A stretch of DNA of 64,000 nucleotides, taken from the NCBI GenBank assembly GCA_021234155.1, contig JAJEKV010000005.1, positions 9,044,216 through 9,108,215 on the forward strand, read 5' to 3'. The notes beneath the pieces were generated by a model that saw only the letters and a list, made by a program, of their open reading frames with translations, did no database searches and was not told the DNA's origin. Every line of letters begins with the position of its first letter. Position 1 is the first letter of the stretch. The translations under genes were made by a program, and so were the position numbers. The DNA comes from Isoetes taiwanensis (taxonomy: Eukaryota; Streptophyta; Lycopodiopsida; Isoetales; Isoetaceae). Positions 1-9,956 of this stretch are shown here, one piece after another.

Positions 1-54
1 AATAACCAGCCATTAAGAACCATATAAATGGTGTACAAAAAATGGGCAGATTAT

Positions 55-268
55 TATAAAGTTTTATGTAGAATAATATCAAATGGCAACCTCAAAAAAC
101 AGATTCATCAAAGGTTTATGTAGAGAATCACCAAAGGCAGCTTCAAAAGACAAAACAAATTCACCAAAGGTTTATGTATAGTATCACTAAAGGCAACTTC
201 AAAAGACAAAACAGATTCACCAAAGGTTTATGTAGAGCATCACCAAAGGCAGCTTCAAAAGACATGAG
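55..268. repeat. tandem repeat, ~56-bp unit
   Basis: About four diverged head-to-tail copies of a unit of roughly 56 bp containing CACCAAAGGTTTATGTAGAG followed by CACCAAAGGCAGCTTCAAAAG. The copies differ by scattered substitutions and small indels. No reading frame is conserved across them, so this is read as a non-coding minisatellite just outside the inverted-repeat element that begins at 488. Confidence 0.75.
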
Positions 269-599
269 CTGTAATTATGCTCGAAACAGAACCAAGACTA
301 CCATATAGAGGGTTCAGTCTGGCTACCTGCACCACAAGAAATTAGACAAGCATTAAAATGGTTGCCAATAACAGGGTAACAGGTAAGCAAAAGACCAAAC
401 CGGCTTATCGCCCTTCACCACTATAACTTAACTAAACAATCTTAAATGAAAAGACTTATGAAGAGACAAATAGAGAAAATAGCAAGACACATCAAAAATG
501 ATGCCCACATCCTCCTTAAAATACCCCCTTTTGGAAATGGGGGATTGACGAGCAAAGGATAATTTTTTGAGGAGAAGAGGATTTTAGTTCTATGTTAGG

Positions 600-1200
600 G
601 GTACTGCGGGAGTAATAGGGGGATTGCAATTTATAACATGGGGATTTTCTATAAAAATGAAGAATGGAGGATGAGGAGAAATGGGGTAGTCAGGGTTACT
701 AGGGGTAATGATGGAGTAATAAGGGGATTGCAATTTAGAACATGGGGATTCCTTAAAAAAAATGAAGAATGGGGGATGAGGAGAAACGGGGTAGTTAGGG
801 TTAGTAGGGGTAATGAGGGAGTAATGGGGATTGCAATTTAGAACGTTAGGGATTTTACATAAGAGATGAAGAATGGGGGATGTGAAGAAATGGGGTAGTC
901 AGGGCTACTGGGGGTAATGAAGGAGTAATAGGAGGATTGCAATTTAGAATATGAGGATTTCTACTAAAAAAATGAAGAATGGGGGATGACGAGAAATGGG
1001 GTAGCCAGGGTTAGTAGGGGTAATGAGAGAGCAATGGAGGATTGCAATTTCCAATGGGGAATTGCAATTTAGAATGGGGGATAAGATTAGTAAGGGTAAT
1101 GAGGGCCTAATGGGGGAATTGCAATTTAGAATGGGGGGATGAGGAGAATGGGGATGAGGAGAAATGGGGATTCACATGAAAAGGGAATGAAGGAAAGGGA
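600..1200. repeat. G-rich tandem repeat, ~104-bp unit
   Basis: A unit of about 104 bp recurs from ~620 (GGGATTGCAATTTA at about 620, 724, 828, 932 and 1038), with GAAGAATGGGGGATGAGGAG and GGGTAGTCAGGGTTACTAGG modules. After 1060 the modules become shorter and mixed. The short open frame across two units merely reads the repeat. It lies just inside the left TIR of the 488-4613 element. Confidence 0.75.
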
Positions 1201-1688
1201 GGATGAGGATTATATTTAAGTTAATATTTCAGTAGTGGGCGTTGCTTTAGATTGCCAATTTGAGAACACCACTAATATAACTAATAACATTTAAACCTTT
1301 GCAGTAATCTTATTAATACTTATTATACTAGTCAAAAGATTACATGTTGGTCCGTAAGTGGTTGAATTAGCTCATACCCTAGAATCTTTGTATCATCGTA
1401 TGGCACAGGGATGAACTTTTGAACTAGAGAGTTAATAAACCTGGTCTTTCCAAAGGCTATATCTAAGGAAAGGATCGATGCCTCTGTAATCTTTGTTACC
1501 TCGATAGAAGTAGTTTGCCTTGTAGTAACTCTTTAGCTCTCCAACAGATTCATGAACAAAGATTGTTGATATATTACCCTTGGGCTCTATATGGTTTTCC
1601 TCACTTAACTCTTTTGATGCACTAGGATCCGAACAAAGCTCCCTCGAGAAGAAAACTTGTACCTGCAAAAGAACAAACAGAGCCACAG

Positions 1689-1788
1689 CTTGGGGGGACT
1701 CGTACCACCATCAAGTGAGTGATACGAATGAAGGGATTGATCTCCGGACCAACCCTAGGGAGCCTGCCTCAAAGCTATGCACCACAAC
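1689..1788 (-). repeat. tRNA-like/hairpin repeat unit A
   Basis: First of several related units. It starts with a hairpin (stem CTTGG at 1689-1693, loop GGGGACTCGTACC-like). The minus strand then carries a degenerate pol III box A (TAGCTTTGAGG) and box B (GATCAATCCC). It reads like a diverged tRNA-derived SINE fragment. Confidence 0.45.
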
Positions 1789-1815
1789 AAAAAAGGAAGC
1801 TCAACAAGATCAAGG

Positions 1816-1932
1816 CACTTGGGGGGACTCTTACCTCCACCAAGCACGATATACAAATTATGGTATTGAATGCATGATCCCAAGCCCCTGGGCAAACACC
1901 TTAACTAGGCACTTAAACCACTAGGGCTAGGC
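1816..1932 (-). repeat. tRNA-like/hairpin repeat unit B
   Basis: Hairpin CTTGG/CCAAG at 1818-1844 with the conserved loop. It is followed on the minus strand by a tRNA-like segment ending in GCCTAGCCCT, shared with unit E. The box B equivalent is poor (GCATTCAATACC). Confidence 0.45.
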
Positions 1933-1970
1933 CACCAAACATAAAAGAAAGAACATAGCAAGCTAAAATA

Positions 1971-2001
1971 TTCATGGGGGGACTCGTGCCTCCACCATGA
2001 A
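1971..2001. repeat. hairpin unit C, 7-bp perfect stem
   Basis: TTCATGG (1971-1977) pairs with CCATGAA (1995-2001) around the shared loop GGGGACTCGTGCCTCCA. The stem sequence differs from unit B but pairing is perfect. No tRNA-like body is attached. Confidence 0.6.
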
Positions 2002-2030
2002 AATAAAACAAAGCAAAAATAAAAGCACTA

Positions 2031-2140
2031 ACCATGGGGGGATGAGCTCACCGCCAACCGTGAGATACATGGCAAGGGATTGACCCCTTGACCACTAGCT
2101 AAAGAGCTTGCCTCTCAGCCACACACCACAACCAAGAAAG
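2031..2140 (-). repeat. tRNA-like/hairpin repeat unit D
   Basis: A weak hairpin (CATGG 2033-2037 / CCGTG 2058-2062) precedes a tRNA-like segment. On the minus strand GTGGCTGAGAGGC (2111-2123) fits box A, and GGTCAATCCC (2076-2085) fits box B with one mismatch. Confidence 0.5.
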
Positions 2141-2233
2141 ATGGCCCGACTGAAACAATAAAAACCTGGCAAGAACCTTGAAGGGAAAGAGAACCTCCCA
2201 CAAAACCTGCAAACATATCCAAAAATAACCACA

Positions 2234-2351
2234 ACACTTGGGGGGACTCATACCTCCACCAAGTGTATTATACATACTTAGGTATTGAACCCATGATCCC
2301 TAGCTTTGGGGAATGCCCCTTGGCTAAGCACCATAACCACAAGGGCTAGGC
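2234..2351 (-). repeat. tRNA-like/hairpin repeat unit E (best copy)
   Basis: An 8-bp perfect stem ACACTTGG (2234-2241) / CCAAGTGT (2259-2266) encloses the conserved loop. On the minus strand, TAGCCAAGGGG (2317-2325 region) matches the pol III box A pattern and GGTTCAATACC (2281-2291) matches box B exactly, about 35 nt apart. This is the strongest case for tRNA ancestry in the cluster. Confidence 0.55.
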
Positions 2352-2397
2352 AACAAGATAAAGAGCAACAAAGAACAATATAATGGTAGCCAAGATA

Positions 2398-2428
2398 TTC
2401 ATGAGGGGACTCGTACCTCCATCATGAA
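2398..2428. repeat. hairpin unit F, 7-bp perfect stem
   Basis: TTCATGA (2398-2404) pairs with TCATGAA (2422-2428) around GGGGACTCGTACCTCCA. A further, imperfect copy of the loop lies at 2506-2534 (GGCTGG ... CCATGGCC). Both are accompanied by a repeated TGGAAACCTAACCTT motif (about 2451 and 2580). Confidence 0.6.
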
Positions 2429-2874
2429 TAAAGCGATAAGCAAGTTCAGATGGAAACCTAACCTTATTTATAAAGGAAATCTAACCAAGGGAACTTTGGA
2501 AAAAAGGCTGGGGACTCGTACCTCCACCATGGCCAGAGAATTACATAACATCAACCCCTGTGGACAAAAGAGAACTCAGTGGAAACCTAACCTTGAATCA
2601 TAGGGAAACCTTACATTTTTAAAATGTTATCACCATAAACTCGGGAGGGCAGAGGGCATTAGCGTTCAATTTGAGGTTTAGCAGCCACGTGGGCCAATGG
2701 GAGGATTGACAGGCTGTATCCCCACCTACCTCTGCCCATACGAAAAAATCATTACAGACCGTCAGTACGATTCTGGCAACTGGCGACTGTCCCATTCCGA
2801 CCGTCCGGGCAATATTTTGGTAGAGTCTGATCAATAGGGCTTTTGCAGCTTAACCAAAAGATATCATTTTTGCT

Positions 2875-3165
2875 GCATGGCCAGTTTCCCCTATAAATCA
2901 GAGTCTTCAAATCCGGCAAGGTTTATCCCCAGAGAACTAGAGCTGATGGCGATGGAATCCGGCGCTTGCAAGAAGGGTATATTTCTCACCCTTCTATTAA
3001 TCCTTGAAAGTAGAACTCTGACGCATCCCTTCTGTTATACAGGTGATCAAATCGAATCCTCTGCCCAAATCTACAGAGATGTTTCCATTCCGACACTTTG
3101 CATGTCGATTTGCATGGTCAGTTTCCCTATAAAACAGAGTCTTCAGATCCGGCATGTTTAGATCA
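2875..3165 (+). repeat. direct repeat with TATA-like motif and a short signal-like ORF
   Basis: A stretch of about 45 bp containing CAGTTTCCCCTATAAATCAG and TCTTCAAATCCGGCA occurs at ~2879 and again, slightly diverged, at ~3118. Between them, from the ATG at 2946, a frame encodes a short hydrophobic N-terminus (MAMESGACKKGIFLTLLLIL) that runs into unremarkable sequence. This could be a relic promoter and first exon captured in the element. No downstream exon is recognised. Confidence 0.3.
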
Positions 3166-3834
3166 CAGAAATGACTTAGGTATTTTTTCTCTGTCATTTC
3201 ATGTATTATATGCAAGTTACTAATCAGGATTTATAAATCCAGGGCAAGAAGAGGACGTTGTATCTTCTCAGGAAAGACATATGCAGTCTTTGTTAACACG
3301 TTGGACTTAAGGTAACATGCATACATTATATTGATATTTTAACATGTATTGATATTTTCATTTTTCAATGTCAAAGAAAAAGAAGCTGTTTGTATGTTTC
3401 TAATGAAGATCTCAACTGTCAATGAGATGTACACTCAAATTCCAAAATTTATGGCAGAATAAAACAGGTTTAGACAAATTACTTTTGTATTCGAAACCTC
3501 AGTCAATTAGAGAAGCTAGATCTAGTAGTAAAGCACTTACTAGAGCAAAATTCTGAGTTGGCTGCCAAAAAAAATGCTCACCAAGTGGGGTTTTGTGTAT
3601 CTGATTTGTTTTTCGATGTCAGCTCATAGTTGGCAGGCTATAAGGAATGACTAATGTACTGATCTTTGGACTGATTTACTGACTTGTCATTTCTATATTC
3701 ATGGTCTTGATATTAAGAAATTGCATATAATTTTCAGTTTCTCTTTTTTTTTTTGTATGGAACATAATTTGTTTTATAGAATCTTCATATGTTTTATTAT
3801 CTGATCTAAGTAAACTACAAAATAAAACTACAAA

Positions 3835-4560
3835 ATAAAAAAAGGGGATTGTCGAGAAAAGGGTATTAACTAAGTACGGGATATTAAATACAAGGTCACA
3901 AAAGGTGGATGGTTGAGAAGAGGGGTATGAACGGAATAAGGGGATATTAAACACAAAATCACGAAGGGGGGATTTTTGAGAAAAGTGTATTAAGAGTATG
4001 GGATATTAAGTTACAAGGTCACAAAAGGAGGATGGTTGAGAAGAGGGGTATGAACAGAATAAGGGGATATGAAACATAAAAGGAGTATGAACGGAAAAGG
4101 AATATAAACATAAAAGGGGTATGAACGGAATAAGGAGATATTAAATATAAAAGGAGGATGGTTGAGAAGAGGGGTATTAAATATAAGAGGAGGATGGTTG
4201 AGAAGAGGGGTATAAACAGAATAAGGGTATATTAAACTACAAAATCACAAAGGGGGATTGTTCATAGAAAGGTGTATGAAAACATAAAAGGAGGATGGTT
4301 GAGAAGAGGGGTATGAATGGAATAAGGGGTATGAACGGAATAAGGGTATATTAAACTACAAAATCACAAAGGGGGATTGTTCCTAGAAAGGGGTATAAAC
4401 ATTATTTGTGAGAAAAGGGGTATGACCATTGCATATGGCAATGGGGGATATAAAGAAAATTCAAATAAGGGGATATTAATCTACAAAATCACAACGGGGG
4501 ATTGTGGCCAAATACTCCGTTTCTGAAAATCATGTCCATTCCACGAAAAGGGGGATTTTA
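3835..4560. repeat. G-rich tandem repeats near right TIR
   Basis: Repeated modules GGAGGATGGTTGAGAAGAGG, GGTATGAACGGAATAAGGGG and ATCACAAAGGGGGATTGTTC alternate in irregular order for about 700 bp. They resemble the left-end repeats (600-1200) in composition but not in unit. They lie just inside the right TIR. Confidence 0.7.
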
Positions 4561-4869
4561 AGGGGTTTTTTATGGGGGATTTTAAGGAGGATATGGGCAT
4601 CGTTTTTTATGTGAGATAGAACAGAACTAGATAAAAGGATCAGCAGATCAGGACAAACAATAGAAAAAACTTAACTTAAAAGTACCAACATACCACATGT
4701 AAGCATAAGTAGTAATCATGGAGAAGAAACAATCATACGGGGCCTAAAATTACATCATTCTATTGGGCCTGAAATTACATCATAATACTAAAAAAGGGAA
4801 AACTATCAAAATGGAGAAAAATAAGAAAAGAAGACGAAGGAACTAAGGGCAAATTAAGAGATTATAAAG

Positions 4870-4915
4870 AATAGAATAGAATAGAATAGAATAGTTTTTT
4901 TAACGTCCACAGACA
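4870..4915 (-). repeat. fragment of the shared retroposon tail plus (GAATA)n
   Basis: On the minus strand TCTGTGGACGTTAAAA is followed by (TATTC)n. This is the same 3' tail as at 29.0, 35.7, 60.8 and 61.5 kb, but only about 20 bp of it remain. Confidence 0.4.
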
Positions 4916-4916
4916 A

Positions 4917-5570
4917 AAAGGATGAGGACAAATATTTCCTAGAACAGGAGGAAAAAAGGAAACACTAGAACAATAATATAAGTATAAAAATATACAAGAT
5001 GCAATGTTGAAAACTATCTTATACGCCTTCATCGGTGTCTACACTATAAGCTTGAAGAAACGAGTTCATAACTTGAGACAAAAAATCCCCGTAACTTATA
5101 GGTGAACTCATTCTTACTTGTCCTACATTTCTTTCTGCATTTGAAAACGATAGTGGCCTCTGACTGCAGACATGAAAGTCAGACATGTTGTTCCTTTAAG
5201 GAACAACAAATATTTAGAAAGCATGTTGGAAGCGAGTGCAAATGAAGCTTCTATCATCATTATGTATCAACAATAAAAGAAATTATGTAAGGACAGACAT
5301 GGACAAGATCCCAAATGTTCATAAAAACATTAATTTTCATCGCCCTTGCTAAAGTGATGTAAAGCTTATACTCCTCTGGCATCTTAGCTCTAAGGAGCAA
5401 GATAGTTCAATGTCTGGACTAAAGAATGTTGACAAACTGATCAATGATAGACCATAACCAAAGGGTCTTCTTCCATCAGAATTTAAGATATGCTTCTATG
5501 CTGTGCTAAGCTATGCTGGTGTCTCTCCTTCTCATCTGCTACTGGAGAGATTTAAATACACAATTTAAAC
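4917..5570. other. no gene seen
   Basis: AT-rich sequence without supported coding or RNA features. Just upstream of it, GGGCCTRAAATTACATCAT occurs twice at ~4740-4785. Confidence 0.5.
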
Positions 5571-5571
5571 A

Positions 5572-5680
5572 GGCATCAGTACGTAAGAAGCAACACTTTT
5601 CACTCATGTAATAGGTTCATTTTCACAAATTATACAGGCATCATCACGTAAGAAGCAACACTTTCCACTCATGTAATAGG
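5572..5680. repeat. two tandem copies, ~66-bp unit
   Basis: The unit containing CACGTAAGAAGCAACACTTT and CACTCATGTAATAGGTTCAT is present twice. A related single copy at ~10525-10560 marks the end of peptide-gene unit B, so this motif defines the borders of the tandem gene duplication. Confidence 0.65.
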
Positions 5681-6502
5681 TTCATTTACCTTTTGCAAAT
5701 GGCTGATACTCTTATGCTTTTATCTTCACTTGCGTTTGTGCTGCTATTTTTATGCAGCCATGGGGATTGAACGGCCTTTGCCAATAATCTCTATATGCTC
5801 CTTGCTAGTTTTGGTTTGTGACCGAAGCAAATATTCAAATCGTGCGGTCATCTTTTTCAACCCAATACAACTTCAGAGAGCCATCTAAACGCAGAAGGGA
5901 CAACAAAGCCTTATTTGAGAAAATGTAAAGGAAAGAAGATTGCAAGATCAACTTAAGAAGATTCTGAGTTAGCCATTGGCATTTTACTCTAATTGAACAA
6001 CATTCTCATTGAATATGAATCTGTTCATTGCTACGTATTTGTATCGAGGCAATCAACCTATAGACATGGTATGCTAATTGCAATTAGTTCCACACTATAT
6101 CTGGCGCGTGTAAAAGGACATTATATAAACTATTGAAAATTGAGGACATAATCAAATATACCACTACCAACCTTAAAGCATTTACATCATCAAATGAGCC
6201 ATGTGATCTATTAATATGTGTCAATAGATAAGGTTTCATATGTTTCATTTAGTAGAAATGTCATGGCGTGGCCCTGTAACATGAACTCTATGAGTGAATG
6301 GTAGAGCATGCTTTTTTTTTAAGTTGCTTATATACATTCTTTCAACTGTAGTATTTCTTTGGGATCTTTATACCACTTGCTCCCATCTGGATTCATACTT
6401 AGGTTTTTCTACAAGCTAGATTCTTCAATGCGTCTTTTTTTTCAGAGTCAATATTCATTGCCAGAAAAGGGAGTTTTCTATTGGTCTTCATTCTGAATAT
6501 GT

Positions 6503-6512
6503 TTATATATAA
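6503..6512 (+). promoter_or_regulatory. TATA box of peptide gene A
   Basis: TATATATAAG lies about 40-50 bp upstream of the ATG at 6553. The equivalent position in paralogue B (7563-7568, TATATA) is conserved, while much of the sequence between has diverged. Confidence 0.55.
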
Positions 6513-6552
6513 GTTTTTTTAGGTCTACCCAAGTCCAAAGCATAGTAGGGAG

Positions 6553-7343
6553 ATGGAATTCAACAAAGTACTTGGATCAGCCTATTGGAAATATGCTCTA
6601 ATTTTGTTTTGTTGCATTGTTGTACTGCATCATCGTGAGCTGCTACAAACTGCAAATTCCTCTGAGGTTAGAAACATATTTCTTTGAATATTACATTATG
6701 AAAATTGTATTACGGGAAACAACTAATGTACATATGTATGTTAGGACAACTCTTTAAATGTTTCAGTGATGAGTCCATGACAAGTAAGCCCTTTAAAACA
6801 TCCAGATCCTCCAGGCATAGGTTTTGGTGGACCAATGCGAGGGTCATATAAATGATCTTAAGCAAAGCAAGATGTTGTGCTAATCTGTTGGAAATTTTAA
6901 GTTTGAGTTTGAAAATAATCGTACAAAGAAGAAAAATACTAGTTGCTTACACAAGTGACTTTGTAGAAATTTTTAAAGTTGCACTACTAAGTAATAAAAT
7001 TCGTCTCTCTCATCCTTTCACATCAATTGCAATAGTATCATAAATTGTTGGCTTCAAATGTACACATCTAAAACAATAAATAAACGATGTGGAATGTTCG
7101 GTTTTGTGAGAAGAATTATCCAACTTGCATATGTGAAATAGAGGCCATGTATTTTTGACAGGGATGTGACTCATGTGGTCCAATATTTTCTTGCTAAATT
7201 CGTATTTGGAATAACAAAGTCAAGACAACTACTAAAATTTCAATTGCAAGCTGGTTTCTATCAAAAGTCAAATATTTTTGGCTCAGATTTCTTCTCCATT
7301 GGTTGAAGAGAGAGCTAAAAGTTTGGTTAAACAGAAGAAATAA
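6553..7343 (+). CDS. small secreted peptide, two exons (copy A)
   Basis: Exon 1 is 6553-6666 and exon 2 is 7287-7343, separated by a 620-bp GT-AG intron (donor GAG|GTTAGA, acceptor GGCTCAG|ATT). The spliced product is 56 residues. It opens MEFNKVLGSAYWKYALILFC with a hydrophobic core running to about residue 26, typical of a signal peptide. A polar C-terminal part follows, ending SSPLVEERAKSLVKQKK at a stop. I do not recognise the family. Support comes from copy B, which keeps the same start, splice sites and hydrophobic core despite many substitutions, and from the upstream TATA box. The size and layout resemble plant secreted signalling-peptide precursors, but that is inference. It could also be the first two exons of a longer gene or a decayed locus. 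Confidence 0.5.
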
Positions 7344-7702
7344 AGTCATAGCAGGCATCAAATACCGCTATGTTGCCTTAAATTCTTGTTGCAACTTAAA
7401 GACTGTTGTATTGTCTGTGGATTCTTCATATCACTTGCCCATCTTTGCACCAATGTTGAATTAGTTTTCCACAGGCTAGATTCTTCAAAACGTCTTTTTT
7501 TCAACGTCAATATTTCCTAGGAGAAAAAGGAGCTTTCTATTAGTCTTCATTCTGATGATGTCTATATATGAGTTTGTTCTTAGTTCCATCCAAATCCAAA
7601 GCATAGGAGGGAAATGGGATACAACAAAGTAATTGGATCAACCGAATGGAAATTTGCTCTGATTCTATTGTGTTGCATTGTTGTACTGCATGATCGTGGG
7701 CT

Positions 7703-9335
7703 TGTGACGTTCCAGGGGAATATACACTATAAATACGTATTGGACCCGTCACCATATAAGTCTACCTATGTAGCCTTGTATGCCTTAGAAAGTGGCTAGG
7801 GGGCATGACTAAGTTATTCATATAACTTAGCCAACCTTAGGTTAAGACCATTTCCACGTGGCCTTAACCTATTGGGCACCTGCCACACGGACTTACCGTA
7901 TTGGAGCCATGTGGCATAGCATGTGAACCCTAACCTATAAAGGCCTAAACCCTAACCCTAGGCCTCTTTTCTGGCTCCAACAGTCTAGGAACCTTCTTCG
8001 CGCTCGAAACTCCGTTTCGAGAACCGTCTGCTGTGGCACAGCATAGCATGGCAGCCGCCAGAGCGTGAGCGCATCAGCAGGAGTGCGAGCTACCTCGAAC
8101 ACCTTGAAGATCATGGAGACGCCAGGATTGGGGGGGAGTGCTTCTGGAGCAGGTATGTGGAGTAGTGCTCTTAGTAGTCCATCTGGAAGTTAGCACTCTA
8201 GATGGGTTAGTGTCTCGTATCTAGAGTAGAGCCATCCTAGAACCCGTATTCAACATCTTAAACCCTAATCAAAGAACCCTAACTGTAAGTTAGATATGTA
8301 TGATTAGGTTAAGATGTTCTTATGATGATTATCATGTTATGATGCTATGTGATGATGGTTGATCATGTTTGCTCCTCTTGTATTGGGAAGGGGGGTAGAG
8401 ACCTAGAGCCATATGTAGTATGCTCCTAGATTAGATCCCTTAGTTCCTATTAGTTGCGGCCTGTGCATAGGAACCCACCGGGCTATGGAGGCTATGATGT
8501 GACTCAGCACTACACAACGGGGCTAGAGGCAAGGCGGAGGGAGGATCCCTGCCGAGTGGGGGCTACTGGGGGGATCCCATAGTGGGCTAGGCTTATGGTG
8601 GGTCATTATGTGGGCGAGCATGGGTCCAACGCCTCTGAGGCGATGGTGTCACCTGCCTCTCAAGAGTTGCAAGTGTCGGCTTGGCTCTTGTTTTGGGGGT
8701 TCGATCGGGTAAGAATGGGTGTGTCGCCCACGATTCTCTAGCCGCCCGTGGAACCTCTAGACCCCGGGAAGGGGAGATGCAACCCTTCTGCCTCGGCGGA
8801 CCGGGGAGATGCAACACTGGAGTAGTCCCGATGGGTGATGCCATGGGATTGCGTGTCCGGAAGGCTAGAGTCATGCGAGCCCATTGAGCCCATCACGCAA
8901 AGTATGCAATACAGGGCGGATGGAGTGGTCAACCCTAGCCATTGTCTTATGCCAGCCCTCGCCATTGCCATGACTCGGTCTGCTCTATCTTGAGGCCTAG
9001 CCGGTCAGTCATCCTCCTTATGAGTCAGAGCCATGGGTAGGAGCTCTTATATTTTATGGTTTATGATTATCTTCTTTGCTCTTATGGATATGTGATGGAC
9101 TACCCTTCGAGGTAGTATGTCGTCTTGTTATTGCTAGTTCTGACGTTGTTTATGCTTCCGCTGTGATAGGAGCCCATAGGGGAAGGGCGCGCAAGACACC
9201 TTCGTGTCCCCTGCCCGCACTAGGATTCTCTCAGAGTGCGGGTTAGACGGAGGGCCCATGCGGTTGATGGACCGGATGGGGGATTTCCTGCCGAGTGTAC
9301 GGCCGGGCGCCATATATTTAGCAGGGAGCGTCACA
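7703..9335. mobile_element. solo LTR, 1633 bp, target duplication GGGCT
   Basis: The insertion starts TGTGACG and ends CGTCACA (7-bp terminal inverted repeat, TG...CA). It is flanked by GGGCT at 7698-7702 and 9336-9340. Removing it restores exon 1 of peptide copy B in alignment with copy A, which serves as the empty site. There are no internal genes, primer site or second LTR, so it is a solo LTR left by LTR-LTR recombination. The GC content is much higher than the surroundings. CCTATAAAGGCC near 7935-7946 is a likely promoter, followed by AAACCCTAACCCTAGG, a plant telo-box-like motif. The several overlapping GC-rich open frames at 8.6-9.4 kb are chance frames. Confidence 0.8.
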
Positions 9336-9535
9336 GGGCTGTTGCAAACTGCAAATTCATCTGAGGTTGGGAACATATTGCTTCGAATATTATATTATCA
9401 GAATTGTTAGTTAGTTAGTGGTTAATGTCATACCACTTAAGCAGCATCTCCTTGGATATAGATGATCCATTCTCACACATGCATTCACCATCTTTTATTC
9501 TCAGCACACAGTACACATATTAAGGGAGAAAACTG

Positions 9536-9602
9536 ATGTATGTATGTATGTATGTATGTATGTATGTATGTATGTATGTATGTATGTATGTATGTATGTA
9601 TG
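9536..9602. repeat. (TGTA)n microsatellite
   Basis: About sixteen uninterrupted TGTA units inside the intron of peptide copy B. Copy A has only a short ATGTATG at the matching place, so the expansion is specific to B. Confidence 0.95.
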
Positions 9603-9715
9603 GGCGACTCTTCAAATGTTACAGTGACGAGTCCAAGTCCGCCAGAATCAAAACGTCCGGATCGTCCAGACATAGGTTCTGGACCAATCCGAGGGTCACA
9701 TAAATGATCTTGAGC

Positions 9716-9956
9716 ACCCGGAGGATGCACTTAGTAATAAAAGGGTATGGACATCTGCCTTCGAAGGGTGCCCAAAAACATCCCTAGTATACTGATCTTT
9801 GGAAGCTAATTTAACCCCTAAAGTATATATTTTGCCCCAGATAATGGCAAAAAAACCCCCTAATGGTAAGTATACAAATACTAAATGGTAAAAAAAAAGC
9901 CCCCCTTTATTGCATGCACATGTCCCGTACTGCAAAGAATACTGAATCCCCCGGGG
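9716..9956. mobile_element. 241-bp MITE-like insertion
   Basis: Copies A (~6850) and C (~26555) read ATGATCTTAAGCAAAGC without a break. Copy B has 241 bp inserted here, flanked by CTTGAGC (9709-9715) and CTTAAGC (9957-9963). The ends are imperfect inverted repeats (ACCCGGAGGATGCA against CCCCGGGGGATTCA). The superfamily is not clear; the 7-bp duplication is unusual. Confidence 0.55.

Larger units (their letters stand above)
488..4613. mobile_element. 4.1-kb TIR element with 3-bp target duplication
   Basis: The ends are inverted copies of each other. Positions 488-522 and the reverse complement of 4579-4613 match at about 32 of 35 bases, both beginning CACAT and sharing GATGCCCA and ATCCTCCTTAAAAT. 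The element is flanked by AGA at 485-487 and 4614-4616. A 3-bp duplication and CAC-type ends fit a non-autonomous CACTA-like (CMC) DNA transposon, although the terminus is CACAT and not CACTA. No transposase is visible. The interior holds G-rich tandem repeats near both ends, like the subterminal repeats of CACTA elements, plus a cluster of tRNA-like/hairpin repeats. The TIR match is seen directly; the superfamily is inferred. Confidence 0.6.

Noticed and set aside
55-1200. CRISPR-like array
   Set aside because: Tandem repeats without unique spacers, in a plant genome.
7945-7965. Telomere-like AAACCCTAACCCTA
   Set aside because: Only two units, inside an LTR just downstream of a TATA-like motif; better read as a telo-box promoter motif than telomeric DNA.
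8593-9410. Several overlapping GC-rich open frames of 68-93 codons on both strands
   Set aside because: They lie wholly within the solo LTR or across its border, overlap each other on both strands and show no domain; they reflect high GC and few stops.
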